From: Clostridiales bacterium
GTDB taxonomy: Bacteria > Bacillota > Clostridia > Oscillospirales > Oscillospiraceae
Assembly: GCA_004555655.1 (NCBI GenBank)
Contig: SFHJ01000007.1
Span: forward strand, 1-50,806
Direction: 5' to 3'
Length of the DNA stretch: 50,806 nucleotides
The notes under the pieces were generated by a model. It was given only the letters and a program-made list of their open reading frames with translations. It was not told the origin of the DNA and made no database searches. The first letter of the stretch is position 1; each line of letters opens with the position of its first letter. A program made the position numbers and the translations under genes. This document shows positions 23,415 through 30,825 of this stretch, one piece after another.

Positions 23415-24290
23415 GTTTAACATGACCTGTCCGCCGGTGACGGGGATCGCCTGGCCGGTCTCGTACTTCTGCTCGACGCAGTACATGACGGCGCGGGCGA
23501 CGTCCAGAGGCAGGCAGCCGCGGTTCATCGGAACCTTGGCCTCGTAATAGCGGCGCACATCCTCGACCGTCTTCGCGCCGGGGACCTTACCGGCCTGCAG
23601 ATACTGCACGAACAGGCCGCGCACCGGATCGGACCACAGCGGTCCATCGAGGAAGTTGCCCGGGCAGACGGCGTTGACCTTGATGTTATACGCGCACAGC
23701 TCAAGCGCGAACGACTGCGTCAGGCCGATGCCGCCGAACTTCGAGCCCGCGTAGGCGAAGTTCTTGTTGGAGCCTTCGAGGCCGGACTTGGAGTTGAGCG
23801 TGACGATGTCGAACATGGCCTCGGGATCGGCCTCGTGCTGGGCCTGCATGATGATGGCCGCGTATTTGGCGCACAGGAAGAAGCCGGTATAGTTGACATT
23901 GGTGACAAAGTCAAAATCCTTGCGCTCCATCTGCGCGATGGGGCCAGAGCGGACGACGCCCGCGTTAGAGAGCATGAGGTCGAGACCGCCGTACAGCTCA
24001 ACGGTTTTTGCAACCATGTTGGCAACGCTCTCTTCGTCCGACACGTTCACGGCGATAGCGGTGGCGCGTTCGCCGAATTCTTCCGCGACCTGCTTTGCAA
24101 GCGGCTCGTTCATATCGGCGACGACGATGGTCGCGCCCTCTTTGTACAGCTCTTCGGCAATGCCCTTGCCGAAACCCTGCGCAGCGCCGGTGACAATGCA
24201 GATCTTTCCGGCAAGACGGCCCTCGCCCGCCGGTCGGTTGTGAATGTTGGCCTTGGCCAGCTCACACCATTTGCTCATATCAACAGACAT
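23412..24290 (-). CDS. SDR family sugar-phosphate/alditol dehydrogenase
   Basis: A 292-residue classical short-chain dehydrogenase. Nucleotide binding: IVTGAAQGFGKGIAEEL plus an Asp after beta2 (VVADMNEP), favouring NAD(H). Catalytic residues: LNSKSG and YAGSKFG (S...YxxxK). NAG motif: LSNAGVVRSG. The 25-residue N-terminal extension (WCELAKANIHNRPAGEGRLA) resembles the junction seen in bifunctional rhamnulose-1-P aldolase/dehydrogenase proteins and in SrlD-like enzymes; here no aldolase domain is present. It lies between the kinase (56-bp gap) and the PHP gene. A dehydrogenase step on a (phospho)sugar or lactaldehyde is likely. AAGGAAG precedes the ATG. Confidence 0.88.
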   Translation of the reverse strand: MSVDMSKWCELAKANIHNRPAGEGRLAGKICIVTGAAQGFGKGIAEELYKEGATIVVADMNEPLAKQVAEEFGERATAIAVNVSDEESVANMVAKTVELYGGLDLMLSNAGVVRSGPIAQMERKDFDFVTNVNYTGFFLCAKYAAIIMQAQHEADPEAMFDIVTLNSKSGLEGSNKNFAYAGSKFGGIGLTQSFALELCAYNIKVNAVCPGNFLDGPLWSDPVRGLFVQYLQAGKVPGAKTVEDVRRYYEAKVPMNRGCLPLDVARAVMYCVEQKYETGQAIPVTGGQVMLN

Positions 24291-24346
24291 AGTGATTACT
24301 TCCTTTCAAATTTTGTGTCAAAAGCCGGTGGCTTTGAAAAGACGGT

Positions 24347-25807
24347 TTATAAGAGGGAGAGCAGCCGCGTATACGCCGCCTGCCATGCGGGGGTATGGTT
24401 CGGCTCGTAGCGGCTCACCGGCTCGGACGCGCGCACGACGTCGCGCAGCTCGTCCATCGTCCGGATCTCGCCCAGCGCCATCGCCTGCGCAAGCAGGTTG
24501 CCGATGGCCGCGCCCTCGATGGGGCCGGTGACGACGGGGCGGTCGATGGCGTCGGCTGCCATCTGGTTTAAGAGCTTGTTCTGAATGCCGCCGCCGACGA
24601 TATTGAGCTGCCCGATGCGCTCGCCCTTGATTTCCTCCAGCCGCTCGAGCGCCCAGCGGTACTTGAGCGCCAGCGATTCGTAGATGCAGTGTGCAATCTG
24701 GCCGACCGTCTCTGGCACGGGCTGGCTCGTCTTGCGGCAGAAGTTCTGGATTTTTTTGACCATATCGCCGCCGGCAAAGAACTCGCCATAGTCGGGATCG
24801 AGAATCGAGCGGAAGGGCTCGGCCTGTTCGGCCTCGGCGACGATCTCGTTCCAGCTGTAGTTCCGGCCCTGCTTCTGCCAGTCGCGGCGGCACTCCTGAA
24901 TGAGCCAGAGGCCCATGATATTCTTGAGCGGACGGAAGCCGCCCTGAATGGTGCCCTCGTTGGTGAAATTGGCATCGCGCACGGAATCGGTCAGGATGGG
25001 GTGGTCGGTCTCGACACCGAACAGCGACCATGTGCCGGACGAGCAGAACGCAAAGCTGCCCGAGCCGGGGATGGCGGCTACGGCAGAGGCGGTATCATGC
25101 GTGCCGACGGCGGCGAAATTCGCCTGGTTGAGGCCAAGCTCGGCCGCAAGCTCGGGCCGGAGCTTGCCGCGCAGCGTACCGGCGCGGTCGATGGGGGTGA
25201 AGATCGTTTCGGGCAGGCCCAGCTCGCGGATGGTCTGCCAGTCCCAGTCCTTCGTGGTGGGGTTATAGAGCATGGAGGTGGTGACCTCGGTATACTCGGA
25301 CTTCTTTTCGCCCGTCAGGAAATAGCCCAGAAGGTCGGGAAGCAGCAGCAGCGTCTCGGCGTTCTCGAGCGCCACGTCGCCTTCGCGCTTGCGGCGGTAG
25401 AGCTGATAGAGCGTATTGTAGTTGTTGTTGGCAATGCCGGTGCGCGCAAAGAGCGTGGGGAAACCGACCGTCTCCCAGACGGCTTCGGCGTCAGCGTCGA
25501 CCGAGTAGCGGTAGGCGCGCGGATTGCCGAGCAGATGCCCGTTGCGGTCGAGCAGGCCGTAGTCCACGCCCCAGGTGTCGATGCCGAAGCAGTCGAGCTC
25601 GCCGACGTTCGCCTGGCGGAAGGCCAGCAGGCCCTGCTTGAGCTGGTTGAAGAGATAGGGCAGGTCCCAGTAGAACACGCCGTTCATTTCAATGTAGTTG
25701 TTTTCAAAGCGGTGCAGCTCGCGCAGATGGAGTTTGCCGCCATCCAGCTGGCCGAGGATCGCGCGGCCGTTGCTGGCGCCAAGGTCGAATGCAAGAAGAT
25801 TTTTCAT
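24347..25807 (-). CDS. rhamnulokinase-family sugar kinase (RhaB-like)
   Basis: A 486-residue FGGY-type kinase of the RhaB branch. N-terminal phosphate-1 loop FDLGASNGRAILGQL (D-x-G-x-S-x-R replacing T), DCFGIDTWGVDYGLLDRNG (catalytic Asp region), GTHDTASAVAAIPGSG (phosphate-2), FCSSGTWSLFGVE and the adenosine motif LNIVGGGIQNKLLNQM. It phosphorylates L-rhamnulose or, in this fucI/fucU setting, perhaps L-fuculose at C1. No rhaA or rhaD is present. It is the first gene of the kinase-SDR-PHP operon with its own TTGCCA/TATAGT promoter and AAGGAAGG before the ATG. Confidence 0.92.
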   Translation of the reverse strand: MKNLLAFDLGASNGRAILGQLDGGKLHLRELHRFENNYIEMNGVFYWDLPYLFNQLKQGLLAFRQANVGELDCFGIDTWGVDYGLLDRNGHLLGNPRAYRYSVDADAEAVWETVGFPTLFARTGIANNNYNTLYQLYRRKREGDVALENAETLLLLPDLLGYFLTGEKKSEYTEVTTSMLYNPTTKDWDWQTIRELGLPETIFTPIDRAGTLRGKLRPELAAELGLNQANFAAVGTHDTASAVAAIPGSGSFAFCSSGTWSLFGVETDHPILTDSVRDANFTNEGTIQGGFRPLKNIMGLWLIQECRRDWQKQGRNYSWNEIVAEAEQAEPFRSILDPDYGEFFAGGDMVKKIQNFCRKTSQPVPETVGQIAHCIYESLALKYRWALERLEEIKGERIGQLNIVGGGIQNKLLNQMAADAIDRPVVTGPIEGAAIGNLLAQAMALGEIRTMDELRDVVRASEPVSRYEPNHTPAWQAAYTRLLSLL

Positions 25808-25825
25808 ACGTTCAGCCTTCCTTTG

Positions 25826-25838
25826 CGGACGATGTCCG
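25826..25838. promoter_or_regulatory. palindrome CGGAC-GAT-GTCCG in the kinase leader
   Basis: A 5-bp inverted repeat around GAT lies between the promoter and the kinase ATG. TTGTTTTG (25840-25847) and CAAAACAA (25888-25895) form a second inverted pair flanking the promoter. These could be operator sites for a regulator other than the AACGTT-binding LacI protein. Confidence 0.35.
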
Positions 25839-25857
25839 ATTGTTTTGTTTCATCTTT

Positions 25858-25886
25858 ACTATAACACACCGGATTCTGCATGGCAA
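25858..25886 (-). promoter_or_regulatory. promoter of the kinase-SDR-PHP operon
   Basis: On the minus strand, -35 TTGCCA (25881-25886), 17 nt, -10 TATAGT (25858-25863). The leader is about 45 nt. Confidence 0.8.
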
Positions 25887-25975
25887 GCAAAACAAAACGA
25901 CCGGTCTTGGCCGCAACATACGGGCGGCGTTTGCGATATCATCGCCGCCGGTGTGCGGCGGGCGGGAATCGGTGC

Positions 25976-26004
25976 TTGCCCACGGCGGGCAAACGGTGTA
26001 TAAT
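25976..26004 (+). promoter_or_regulatory. promoter of rpiB, divergent from the kinase operon
   Basis: -35 TTGCCC (25976-25981), 17 nt, -10 TATAAT (25999-26004). Transcription from about 26011 leaves a leader of roughly 195 nt before rpiB. Confidence 0.8.
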
Positions 26005-26010
26005 CAGAAA

Positions 26011-26205
26011 AAGACACGGCAAAGGGAGGCGGCGCGATGACGCGCTGACGCAGGCCGCGCATGGTGCGGGCTTGTGGATGTGGCTGTGGCTGCGGGTATG
26101 CGCGGCGTTCACGGGCCCTGTTGCGCTGTGCGCGGTGACGGACGCGATCAGCTTATTGGCTGTTTGGCAGACATACGAAGAAACATCAATTTAGGAGGAA
26201 AAACT
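26011..26205 (+). other. long leader of rpiB with possible small ORFs
   Basis: GGGAGG (26024-26029) is followed by ATGACGCGCTGA, a three-codon ORF (Met-Thr-Arg-stop). A second reading, ATG at 26078, gives a 38-residue hydrophobic peptide beginning MWLWLRVCAAFTGPVAL and ending at TAG 26194, which directly precedes the rpiB ribosome binding site. It could be a membrane peptide translationally coupled to rpiB, or chance. Nothing else was seen in this stretch. Confidence 0.3.
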
Positions 26206-26646
26206 ATGATTGCACTGGCTTGTGACCACGGCGCGTTTGAACTGAAGGAGCGCGTAAAAGAGCACCTCGCCGAGCGGGGACTGGACTGCAGAGACTTCGG
26301 CTGCTACGACAAGAGCAGCTGCGACTACGCCGACTTCGCGGCGGCTGCCGCGCGCGCGGTCGCGTCGGGTGAGTGTGACCGCGGGATCGTGCTGTGCACG
26401 ACCGGCATCGGCGTGTCCATCGCGGCCAACAAGGTAAACGGCGTGCGCTGCGCGCTGCTGTCCGACCCCGTGTCCGCGCGGCTGACGAGAGAGCACAACG
26501 ACACGAACATGATGGCGCTGGGCGCGGGCTTTGTCGGACCCATGCTGGCGCTGGAGATTGTGGACGTGTGGCTGGACACGGCATTTTCGCACGCGGAGCG
26601 GCATCAGCGGCGCATCGACAAGGTCATGGCGCTGGAACAGGAATAA
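26206..26646 (+). CDS. rpiB: ribose-5-phosphate isomerase B / RpiB-LacAB family
   Basis: A 146-residue sugar-phosphate isomerase. ACDHGAFELKE at the N-terminus (D-H phosphate-binding), VLCTTGIGVSIAANKVNGVR (catalytic Cys and anion hole) and REHNDTNMMALG are the family hallmarks. It interconverts ribose-5-P and ribulose-5-P; RpiB enzymes also accept allose-6-P and other aldose phosphates. The ATG at 26206 has AGGAGG 7 nt before it; the frame stays open upstream but only by chance. It is divergent from the kinase-SDR-PHP operon, so a role in that deoxy-sugar route is possible. A double stem-loop follows. Confidence 0.93.
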   Translation: MIALACDHGAFELKERVKEHLAERGLDCRDFGCYDKSSCDYADFAAAAARAVASGECDRGIVLCTTGIGVSIAANKVNGVRCALLSDPVSARLTREHNDTNMMALGAGFVGPMLALEIVDVWLDTAFSHAERHQRRIDKVMALEQE

Positions 26647-26669
26647 CAAGAGCAGGTAAATTGTCAGAC

Positions 26670-26739
26670 AGCCGCCCGGAAGGGCGGCTGGAGGCTGTCG
26701 AAAAACTCCTTTGGAGTTTTTCGACAGCCTCTGTTTTTT
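26670..26739 (+). terminator. rpiB terminator region with repeat copy 4
   Basis: A GCCGCCC/GGGCGGC stem-loop is followed by a perfect stem GAGGCTGTCGAAAAACTCC with GGAGTTTTTCGACAGCCTC (26691-26732) and TTTTTT. The second stem is the hairpin module of the dispersed repeat (copies 2 and 5), used here as a stand-alone terminator. Confidence 0.85.
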
Positions 26740-26773
26740 GATCTGTGGATGCGAAAAAAGAAACATGTTTTTT

Positions 26774-26809
26774 GGAAGTTGCCGCGCGGCGGGCAACTTC
26801 CGTTTTTTT
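26774..26809 (+). terminator. strong terminator just upstream of the phage-like cluster
   Basis: GGAAGTTGCC (26774-26783) pairs with GGCAACTTCC (26792-26801), followed by seven T. Only about 38 bp separate it from the terminase ATG, and no -10/-35 pair is visible in that gap. Confidence 0.85.
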
Positions 26810-26846
26810 GCGCCGCTTGGGTGAAAGGGCAAAGGAGTAGATGCCG

Positions 26847-27140
26847 ATGGCAAATGGGAAAAAATCGGATCTGGAACGTGTCCGCAGAGCGCTCAGAAAG
26901 CTCGCGTTCGGCAAGGCCAACGACTGCGTGAAGCTGGCGCTGTGCGAGGATGTGGACATCGAGAAGCTCGATTTGTCGCTGCTGACCGAGATCAGGCGCA
27001 GCGAGCGCGGGACGGTGGAGGTGAAACTGCTCGACAGAACCAAGGTGCTTGAACAGCTGGCGCAGATGGCCGAGGGCGGCGACGAAAAGGCGGGGGAGTT
27101 TTTACAGGCGCTTTTGACAGGCATGCAGGAAGATGCGTGA
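26847..27140 (+). CDS. phage terminase small subunit (XtmA-like)
   Basis: A 97-residue protein, first of the structural cassette. SDLERVRRALRKLAFGKAND and the distinctive VEVKLLDRTKVLEQLAQMA (V-E-V-K-x-x-D-R-x-K-A-L-E-x-L in terminase small subunits) support the call. The usual N-terminal HTH is absent or very short, so the protein is truncated relative to about 150-200 aa relatives. It would recognise DNA for packaging; without the HTH, pac-site specificity may be lost. The ATG at 26847 fits AAAGGAG (9 nt). It overlaps the large subunit by 8 nt. Confidence 0.75.
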   Translation: MANGKKSDLERVRRALRKLAFGKANDCVKLALCEDVDIEKLDLSLLTEIRRSERGTVEVKLLDRTKVLEQLAQMAEGGDEKAGEFLQALLTGMQEDA

Positions 27141-28380
27141 GTCATTTTCGCCCAAGCAGCGGCGGGTGCTCAGGTGGTGGGCGCCTCAAAGCCCCGACAG
27201 CCGCTTCGACGCGATCATCTGCGACGGGGCGGTGCGCTCGGGCAAGACGCTGGCGATGGGGCTGAGCTTCTTCCTGTGGGCGATGTGCTGCTTTAACGGT
27301 ATGCGCTTCGCGCTGTGCGGCAGGACGATCGGCGGCGTCAGGCGCAATCTTTTGCCGGAGCTGCTGCCGAGGCTGCGCGCGGTGGGGATGCAGATTACAG
27401 AGCGGCGGACGGAAAACTGTCTGACGGTGCGCTTTGCAAAGCGGCAGAACGATTTTTATCTCTTCGGCGGGGCGGATGAGAGCGCGGCGGCGCGCATCCA
27501 GGGTATCACGCTGGCAGGGGTTCTGCTTGACGAGGCGGCGCTGATGCCGCGCTCTTTTGTGGAGCAGGCATGCGCGCGCTGCTCGCTCGCGGGAAGCCGC
27601 CTGTGGTTCAACTGTAACCCCGAGGGGCCGCAGCACTGGTTCTACCGGGAGTGGATTTTGCAGGCGCAGGCGAGGAACTGCCTGCACCTGCACTTCACGA
27701 TGCAGGACAATCCGGGGCTGCAGCCCGCGGTGCGCAGGCGGTATGAGCGGCTCTACACGGGCGTTTTTTATGAGCGGTTCGTGCTGGGGCTGTGGACGGC
27801 GGCGGAGGGACGCGTATATGACTTCTTTGACGCTTCGATGGCGCTGCCTGTGCCGGAGGGGCCGTTCCGGCAGTGGTACGTTTCGTGCGACTACGGGACG
27901 GTGAACCCGGCGTCGTTCGGCCTGTGGGGAGAGCAGGACGGGGTCTGGTACCGCGTGGAGGAGTTTTACTTTGACTCACGCCGGGAGGGCAGGCAGATGA
28001 CCGACGCGGAATACGCCCGGGCGCTCAAAAAGCTGGCGGGAGGACGGACGATCCGGGCGGTGATCGTGGACCCGTCGGCGGCGAGCTTCATGGAGCTTCT
28101 GCGGCGCGAGGGATGGAGAGTGCAGAAAGCGGACAATGACGTGCTCGCCGGCATCCGCAAAACGGCGGACGCGCTGAAAAGCGGGAGAATCGTGATCTGC
28201 CGGACGTGCGCCGACTGCCTGCGGGAGATGGAGCTGTACGTCTGGGACAGCCGCGCAGGACGCGACTGCGTGGTAAAACGGAACGATCACGCGATGGACG
28301 ATATGCGCTATTTCGTGATGGGCGCGCTGGAAAGCCCCGGCGGGTTTGCCGCGCGCGCCGTCGCGAGAGGTAATTTTTGA
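27133..28380 (+). CDS. phage terminase large subunit (PBSX family)
   Basis: A 415-residue packaging motor. ATPase: Walker A-like DGAVRSGKTLAMGLSF, Walker B GVLLDEAALMPRSFVEQ, and motif FNCNPEGPQHWFYREW. The C-terminal RNase H-like nuclease begins VSCDYGTVNPASFGLW (acidic D), then AVIVDPSAASFMELLRREGW and KRNDHAMDDMRYFVMG (acidic). All catalytic acids appear intact, so both ATP-driven packaging and DNA cleavage should be possible. It overlaps terS by 8 nt; the portal follows 16 bp on. PBSX-type enzymes can use a headful, non-specific mechanism. Confidence 0.93.
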   Translation: MRESFSPKQRRVLRWWAPQSPDSRFDAIICDGAVRSGKTLAMGLSFFLWAMCCFNGMRFALCGRTIGGVRRNLLPELLPRLRAVGMQITERRTENCLTVRFAKRQNDFYLFGGADESAAARIQGITLAGVLLDEAALMPRSFVEQACARCSLAGSRLWFNCNPEGPQHWFYREWILQAQARNCLHLHFTMQDNPGLQPAVRRRYERLYTGVFYERFVLGLWTAAEGRVYDFFDASMALPVPEGPFRQWYVSCDYGTVNPASFGLWGEQDGVWYRVEEFYFDSRREGRQMTDAEYARALKKLAGGRTIRAVIVDPSAASFMELLRREGWRVQKADNDVLAGIRKTADALKSGRIVICRTCADCLREMELYVWDSRAGRDCVVKRNDHAMDDMRYFVMGALESPGGFAARAVARGNF

Positions 28381-28396
28381 AAACTGAGGTGGGACG

Positions 28397-29530
28397 ATGA
28401 GAAAAAAGACGGGCGCGGGCAAGGCGGCACAGGCCGTTCAGCTGCGGTCGCAGGAGCTGCAGCCGTTCGGGCAGCTCAAACGCTTTGCTCCGCTGGGCGA
28501 CAGTGAGACGCAGGTGTACGCCGCGATGCGCGAGGCGGTGCCGATCATTGACGCGGCAATCGGCAAGCTGGTGAGGCTCACGGGCGGATTTACCGCCGCG
28601 TGTCAGGACAAACAGGCCGAGCAGGAGCTGCGGCTGTTTTTATCGCGCGTGAATGTGGGGCGCGGACAGTACGGCATCGACAGCTTTTTATCGGCGTACC
28701 TGCAGAGTTTGCTGACCTACGGCAGGGCTGTGGGCGAGATGGTGGTCAGCGGCGATGAGCTGGCGGCGGTCTGCTGGGGCGATGTGACAAAGGTGCATGT
28801 GCAGCAGGGCGATTCGCCGCTGGATTTTGCGCTGGGCGTATACGAGGCTGGGCAGATGAGGATTCTGCCGTATCAGAATCTGCTGCTGTTTGCGACGCTG
28901 AATCCCGAGCCGGGGCATCCGTACGGCGTGTCGCTGCTGCGGAGCATGCCGTTTCTGGCCGATATTCTGATGAAGATCTACAACACCATCGGAATCAACT
29001 GGGAGCGGGCAGGAAATGTGCGTTACTCGGTGGTGTATAAGCCCGAGGCGGGCAGCGCCGGCGTGGCCTGCGCGGCCGAGCGAAGCGAGCAGATCGCGCG
29101 CGAGTGGTCGGCCGCGATGCAGAGCGGAAAATCCGGCGAGGTGCGGGATTTTGTGGCTGTGGGCGACGTGGAGATCAAGGTCATCGGAGCAGACGGGCAG
29201 ATTCTGGATGCGGAGGTCCCGGTGCGGCAGATTCTTGAGCAGCTGGTGGCAAAGACCGGGCTGCCGCCGTTTCTGCTGGGGCTGAGCTGGTCGGCCACCG
29301 AGCGGATGTCAAAGCAGCAGGCGGATCTGCTCACGTCCGAGCTGTGGGCCATCCGCAGAAGTGTGCAGCCGGTGCTCGAGCGCATCTGCGCGCTCTGGCT
29401 GCAGCTGCACGGATACGGATGCAGCGCCGGGATCGTATGGGACGAGATCAGCCTGCAGGATACGGTGGAGGAGGCGCACGCGGCGCTCTACCGCGCGCAG
29501 GCAAAGAAAATCGAACGGGAGGAAGCGTAA
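28397..29530 (+). CDS. phage portal protein
   Basis: A 377-residue portal-type protein. VYAAMREAVPIIDAAIGKLV near the N-terminus, the central DILMKIYNTIGINWERAGNV, and GLPPFLLGLSWSATERMSKQ at the C-terminal side (the conserved P-x-x-L-G motif of portals) support it. The position directly after terL is canonical. It would form the dodecameric ring at the head vertex. It is shorter than typical 420-500 aa portals, but start and end look intact. Its stop codon shares one base with the next start codon. Confidence 0.88.
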   Translation: MRKKTGAGKAAQAVQLRSQELQPFGQLKRFAPLGDSETQVYAAMREAVPIIDAAIGKLVRLTGGFTAACQDKQAEQELRLFLSRVNVGRGQYGIDSFLSAYLQSLLTYGRAVGEMVVSGDELAAVCWGDVTKVHVQQGDSPLDFALGVYEAGQMRILPYQNLLLFATLNPEPGHPYGVSLLRSMPFLADILMKIYNTIGINWERAGNVRYSVVYKPEAGSAGVACAAERSEQIAREWSAAMQSGKSGEVRDFVAVGDVEIKVIGADGQILDAEVPVRQILEQLVAKTGLPPFLLGLSWSATERMSKQQADLLTSELWAIRRSVQPVLERICALWLQLHGYGCSAGIVWDEISLQDTVEEAHAALYRAQAKKIEREEA

Positions 29531-30399
29531 TGCAGATCACAAAAGCGGCCGGGGTTCTTCCGGCAGGCGCGCCGGACGCGGCGCAGCTGCAGAAAATCAA
29601 CAAGCTGGCAAAATCGCCGCTGGCGGCGGAGGATGTATACGTCTTTTCCGTGCGGCTGTGCGACGACCAGGTGGACAGGGATTTTGAGCGGTTCAGCCAG
29701 AAGGCGCTGAAAGAGCTCGCGCCGATGTTCATCGGAAAGACCGGCATCGCCGACCATGCATGGTCGGCCGAGCGGCAGACGGCGCGCATTTTTGAGACAA
29801 GCATCGAGTATGAAAAAGGCGCGATGTACATCAAGGCCTGGGCCTATATGCTGCGCGGAGAGAAAACCGACGCGCTCATCCGCGAGATCGAGGGCGGCAT
29901 CAAAAAGGAAGTCTCGGTGGGCTGCGCGGTGAAAAAGAGCATCTGCTCGGTATGCGGCAAGGACTACGGCAGCTGCGAGCACCGCAAGGGCGAGCAGTAT
30001 GGCGGGCAGCTCTGTACGGCGGTACTGTGTGAGCCGACGGACGCGTATGAGTTCTCCTTCGTGGCTGTGCCGGCGCAGAAAGCCTCGGGCGTGCTGACAA
30101 AAGGACTCTCGTCCGACGTGCCGGACACGGCGGAGCTCAGGGCGCTGCGGGCCGACGCGGCACTGGGCAGACAGTACCGCGCGGAGCTGGAAAAGGATGT
30201 GGTGCGGCTGGGCCTGCTTTTGGACATGGGCGTGGACGAGAAGGTTTTGCAGCGCATGGCAAAGGCGATGGAAAGCGGGGATCTTGCGCAGATGCGGAAG
30301 GCACTTACAAAAAAGCGGGCGGAGCTGTTTCCGCCGGCACCGCAGCTGCAGGTGGGGAAAGAAACCGCGCGGGAACACGACAGCGCGTTTCTGATTTAG
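29530..30399 (+). CDS. prohead protease / scaffold-like protein (XkdF-like)
   Basis: A 289-residue protein. An N-terminal protease-like domain shows GKTGIADHAWSAERQTARIF (likely catalytic His), KKEVSVGCAV (likely Ser) and DAYEFSFVAVPAQKASGV, the usual E-x-S-x-V-x-x-P-A end of prohead proteases. The C-terminal 90 residues are charged and helical, as in fused scaffolds. An unusual insertion, CSVCGKDYGSCEHRKG, carries three Cys and a His and may bind zinc. It lies between portal and capsid genes. Activity is inferred from position and motifs. Confidence 0.75.
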   Translation: MQITKAAGVLPAGAPDAAQLQKINKLAKSPLAAEDVYVFSVRLCDDQVDRDFERFSQKALKELAPMFIGKTGIADHAWSAERQTARIFETSIEYEKGAMYIKAWAYMLRGEKTDALIREIEGGIKKEVSVGCAVKKSICSVCGKDYGSCEHRKGEQYGGQLCTAVLCEPTDAYEFSFVAVPAQKASGVLTKGLSSDVPDTAELRALRADAALGRQYRAELEKDVVRLGLLLDMGVDEKVLQRMAKAMESGDLAQMRKALTKKRAELFPPAPQLQVGKETAREHDSAFLI

Positions 30400-30403
30400 C
30401 CGC

Positions 30404-30426
30404 TGTAAAACGCCAAAGAAGTTTTA
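30404..30426 (+). promoter_or_regulatory. small intercistronic stem-loop
   Basis: GTAAAAC/GTTTTAC around a nine-base loop lies between the protease and decoration genes. It has no T-run, so it is not a terminator. It may be an mRNA processing or stability element that boosts capsid gene expression. Confidence 0.35.
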
Positions 30427-30462
30427 CGACGGAAGAATGCAAAAAATTCAGGAGGGAACAAC

Positions 30463-30807
30463 ATGGCAATTTCTTTCAATGCGATCGGGCAGGCTCATGT
30501 GAGCTTCTCGGCAGCGGAATCGGCTGCGGCAGGCAAGGTCTGCAAGCTGACGGCAAACGGCACGGTTGGCGCGTGCGCCTCGGGCGATAGCTTCTGCGGC
30601 GTGGTGACGGATGTGCGCGCCGGCGTGGCGGCGGTCATGATGTCCGGCTATGCAGAGCTGCCGTACTCCGGAACGGCTCCGTCGGTGGGCTATCAGACGC
30701 TGGCCGCGGACGGCTCGGGCGGCGTGAAGACCGTGACGACGGGCGGCAGAAGCCTGCTCGTGGTGCAGGTCGACAGCGCGAACGCTACCGTGGGCGTATT
30801 TCTGTAA
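30463..30807 (+). CDS. capsid decoration protein-like (small, Gly/Ala/Val-rich)
   Basis: A 114-residue all-beta protein rich in Gly, Ala, Ser and Val (AAESAAAGKVCKLTANGTV, GVVTDVRAGVAAVMMSG). The composition, size and place directly before the major capsid gene match decoration/head-stabilising proteins (DUF2190-like or gpD-like). AGGAGGG lies upstream. It would bind the outside of the mature capsid. No enzymatic motif is seen. Confidence 0.7.
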   Translation: MAISFNAIGQAHVSFSAAESAAAGKVCKLTANGTVGACASGDSFCGVVTDVRAGVAAVMMSGYAELPYSGTAPSVGYQTLAADGSGGVKTVTTGGRSLLVVQVDSANATVGVFL

Positions 30808-30825
30808 GGAGGAAGGAGAAACATC

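Noticed and set aside
26074..26205. N-terminal extension of RpiB in frame upstream of 26206
   Set aside because: RpiB homologues start at the MIALACDHG position, and AGGAGG is ideally placed for the ATG at 26206.
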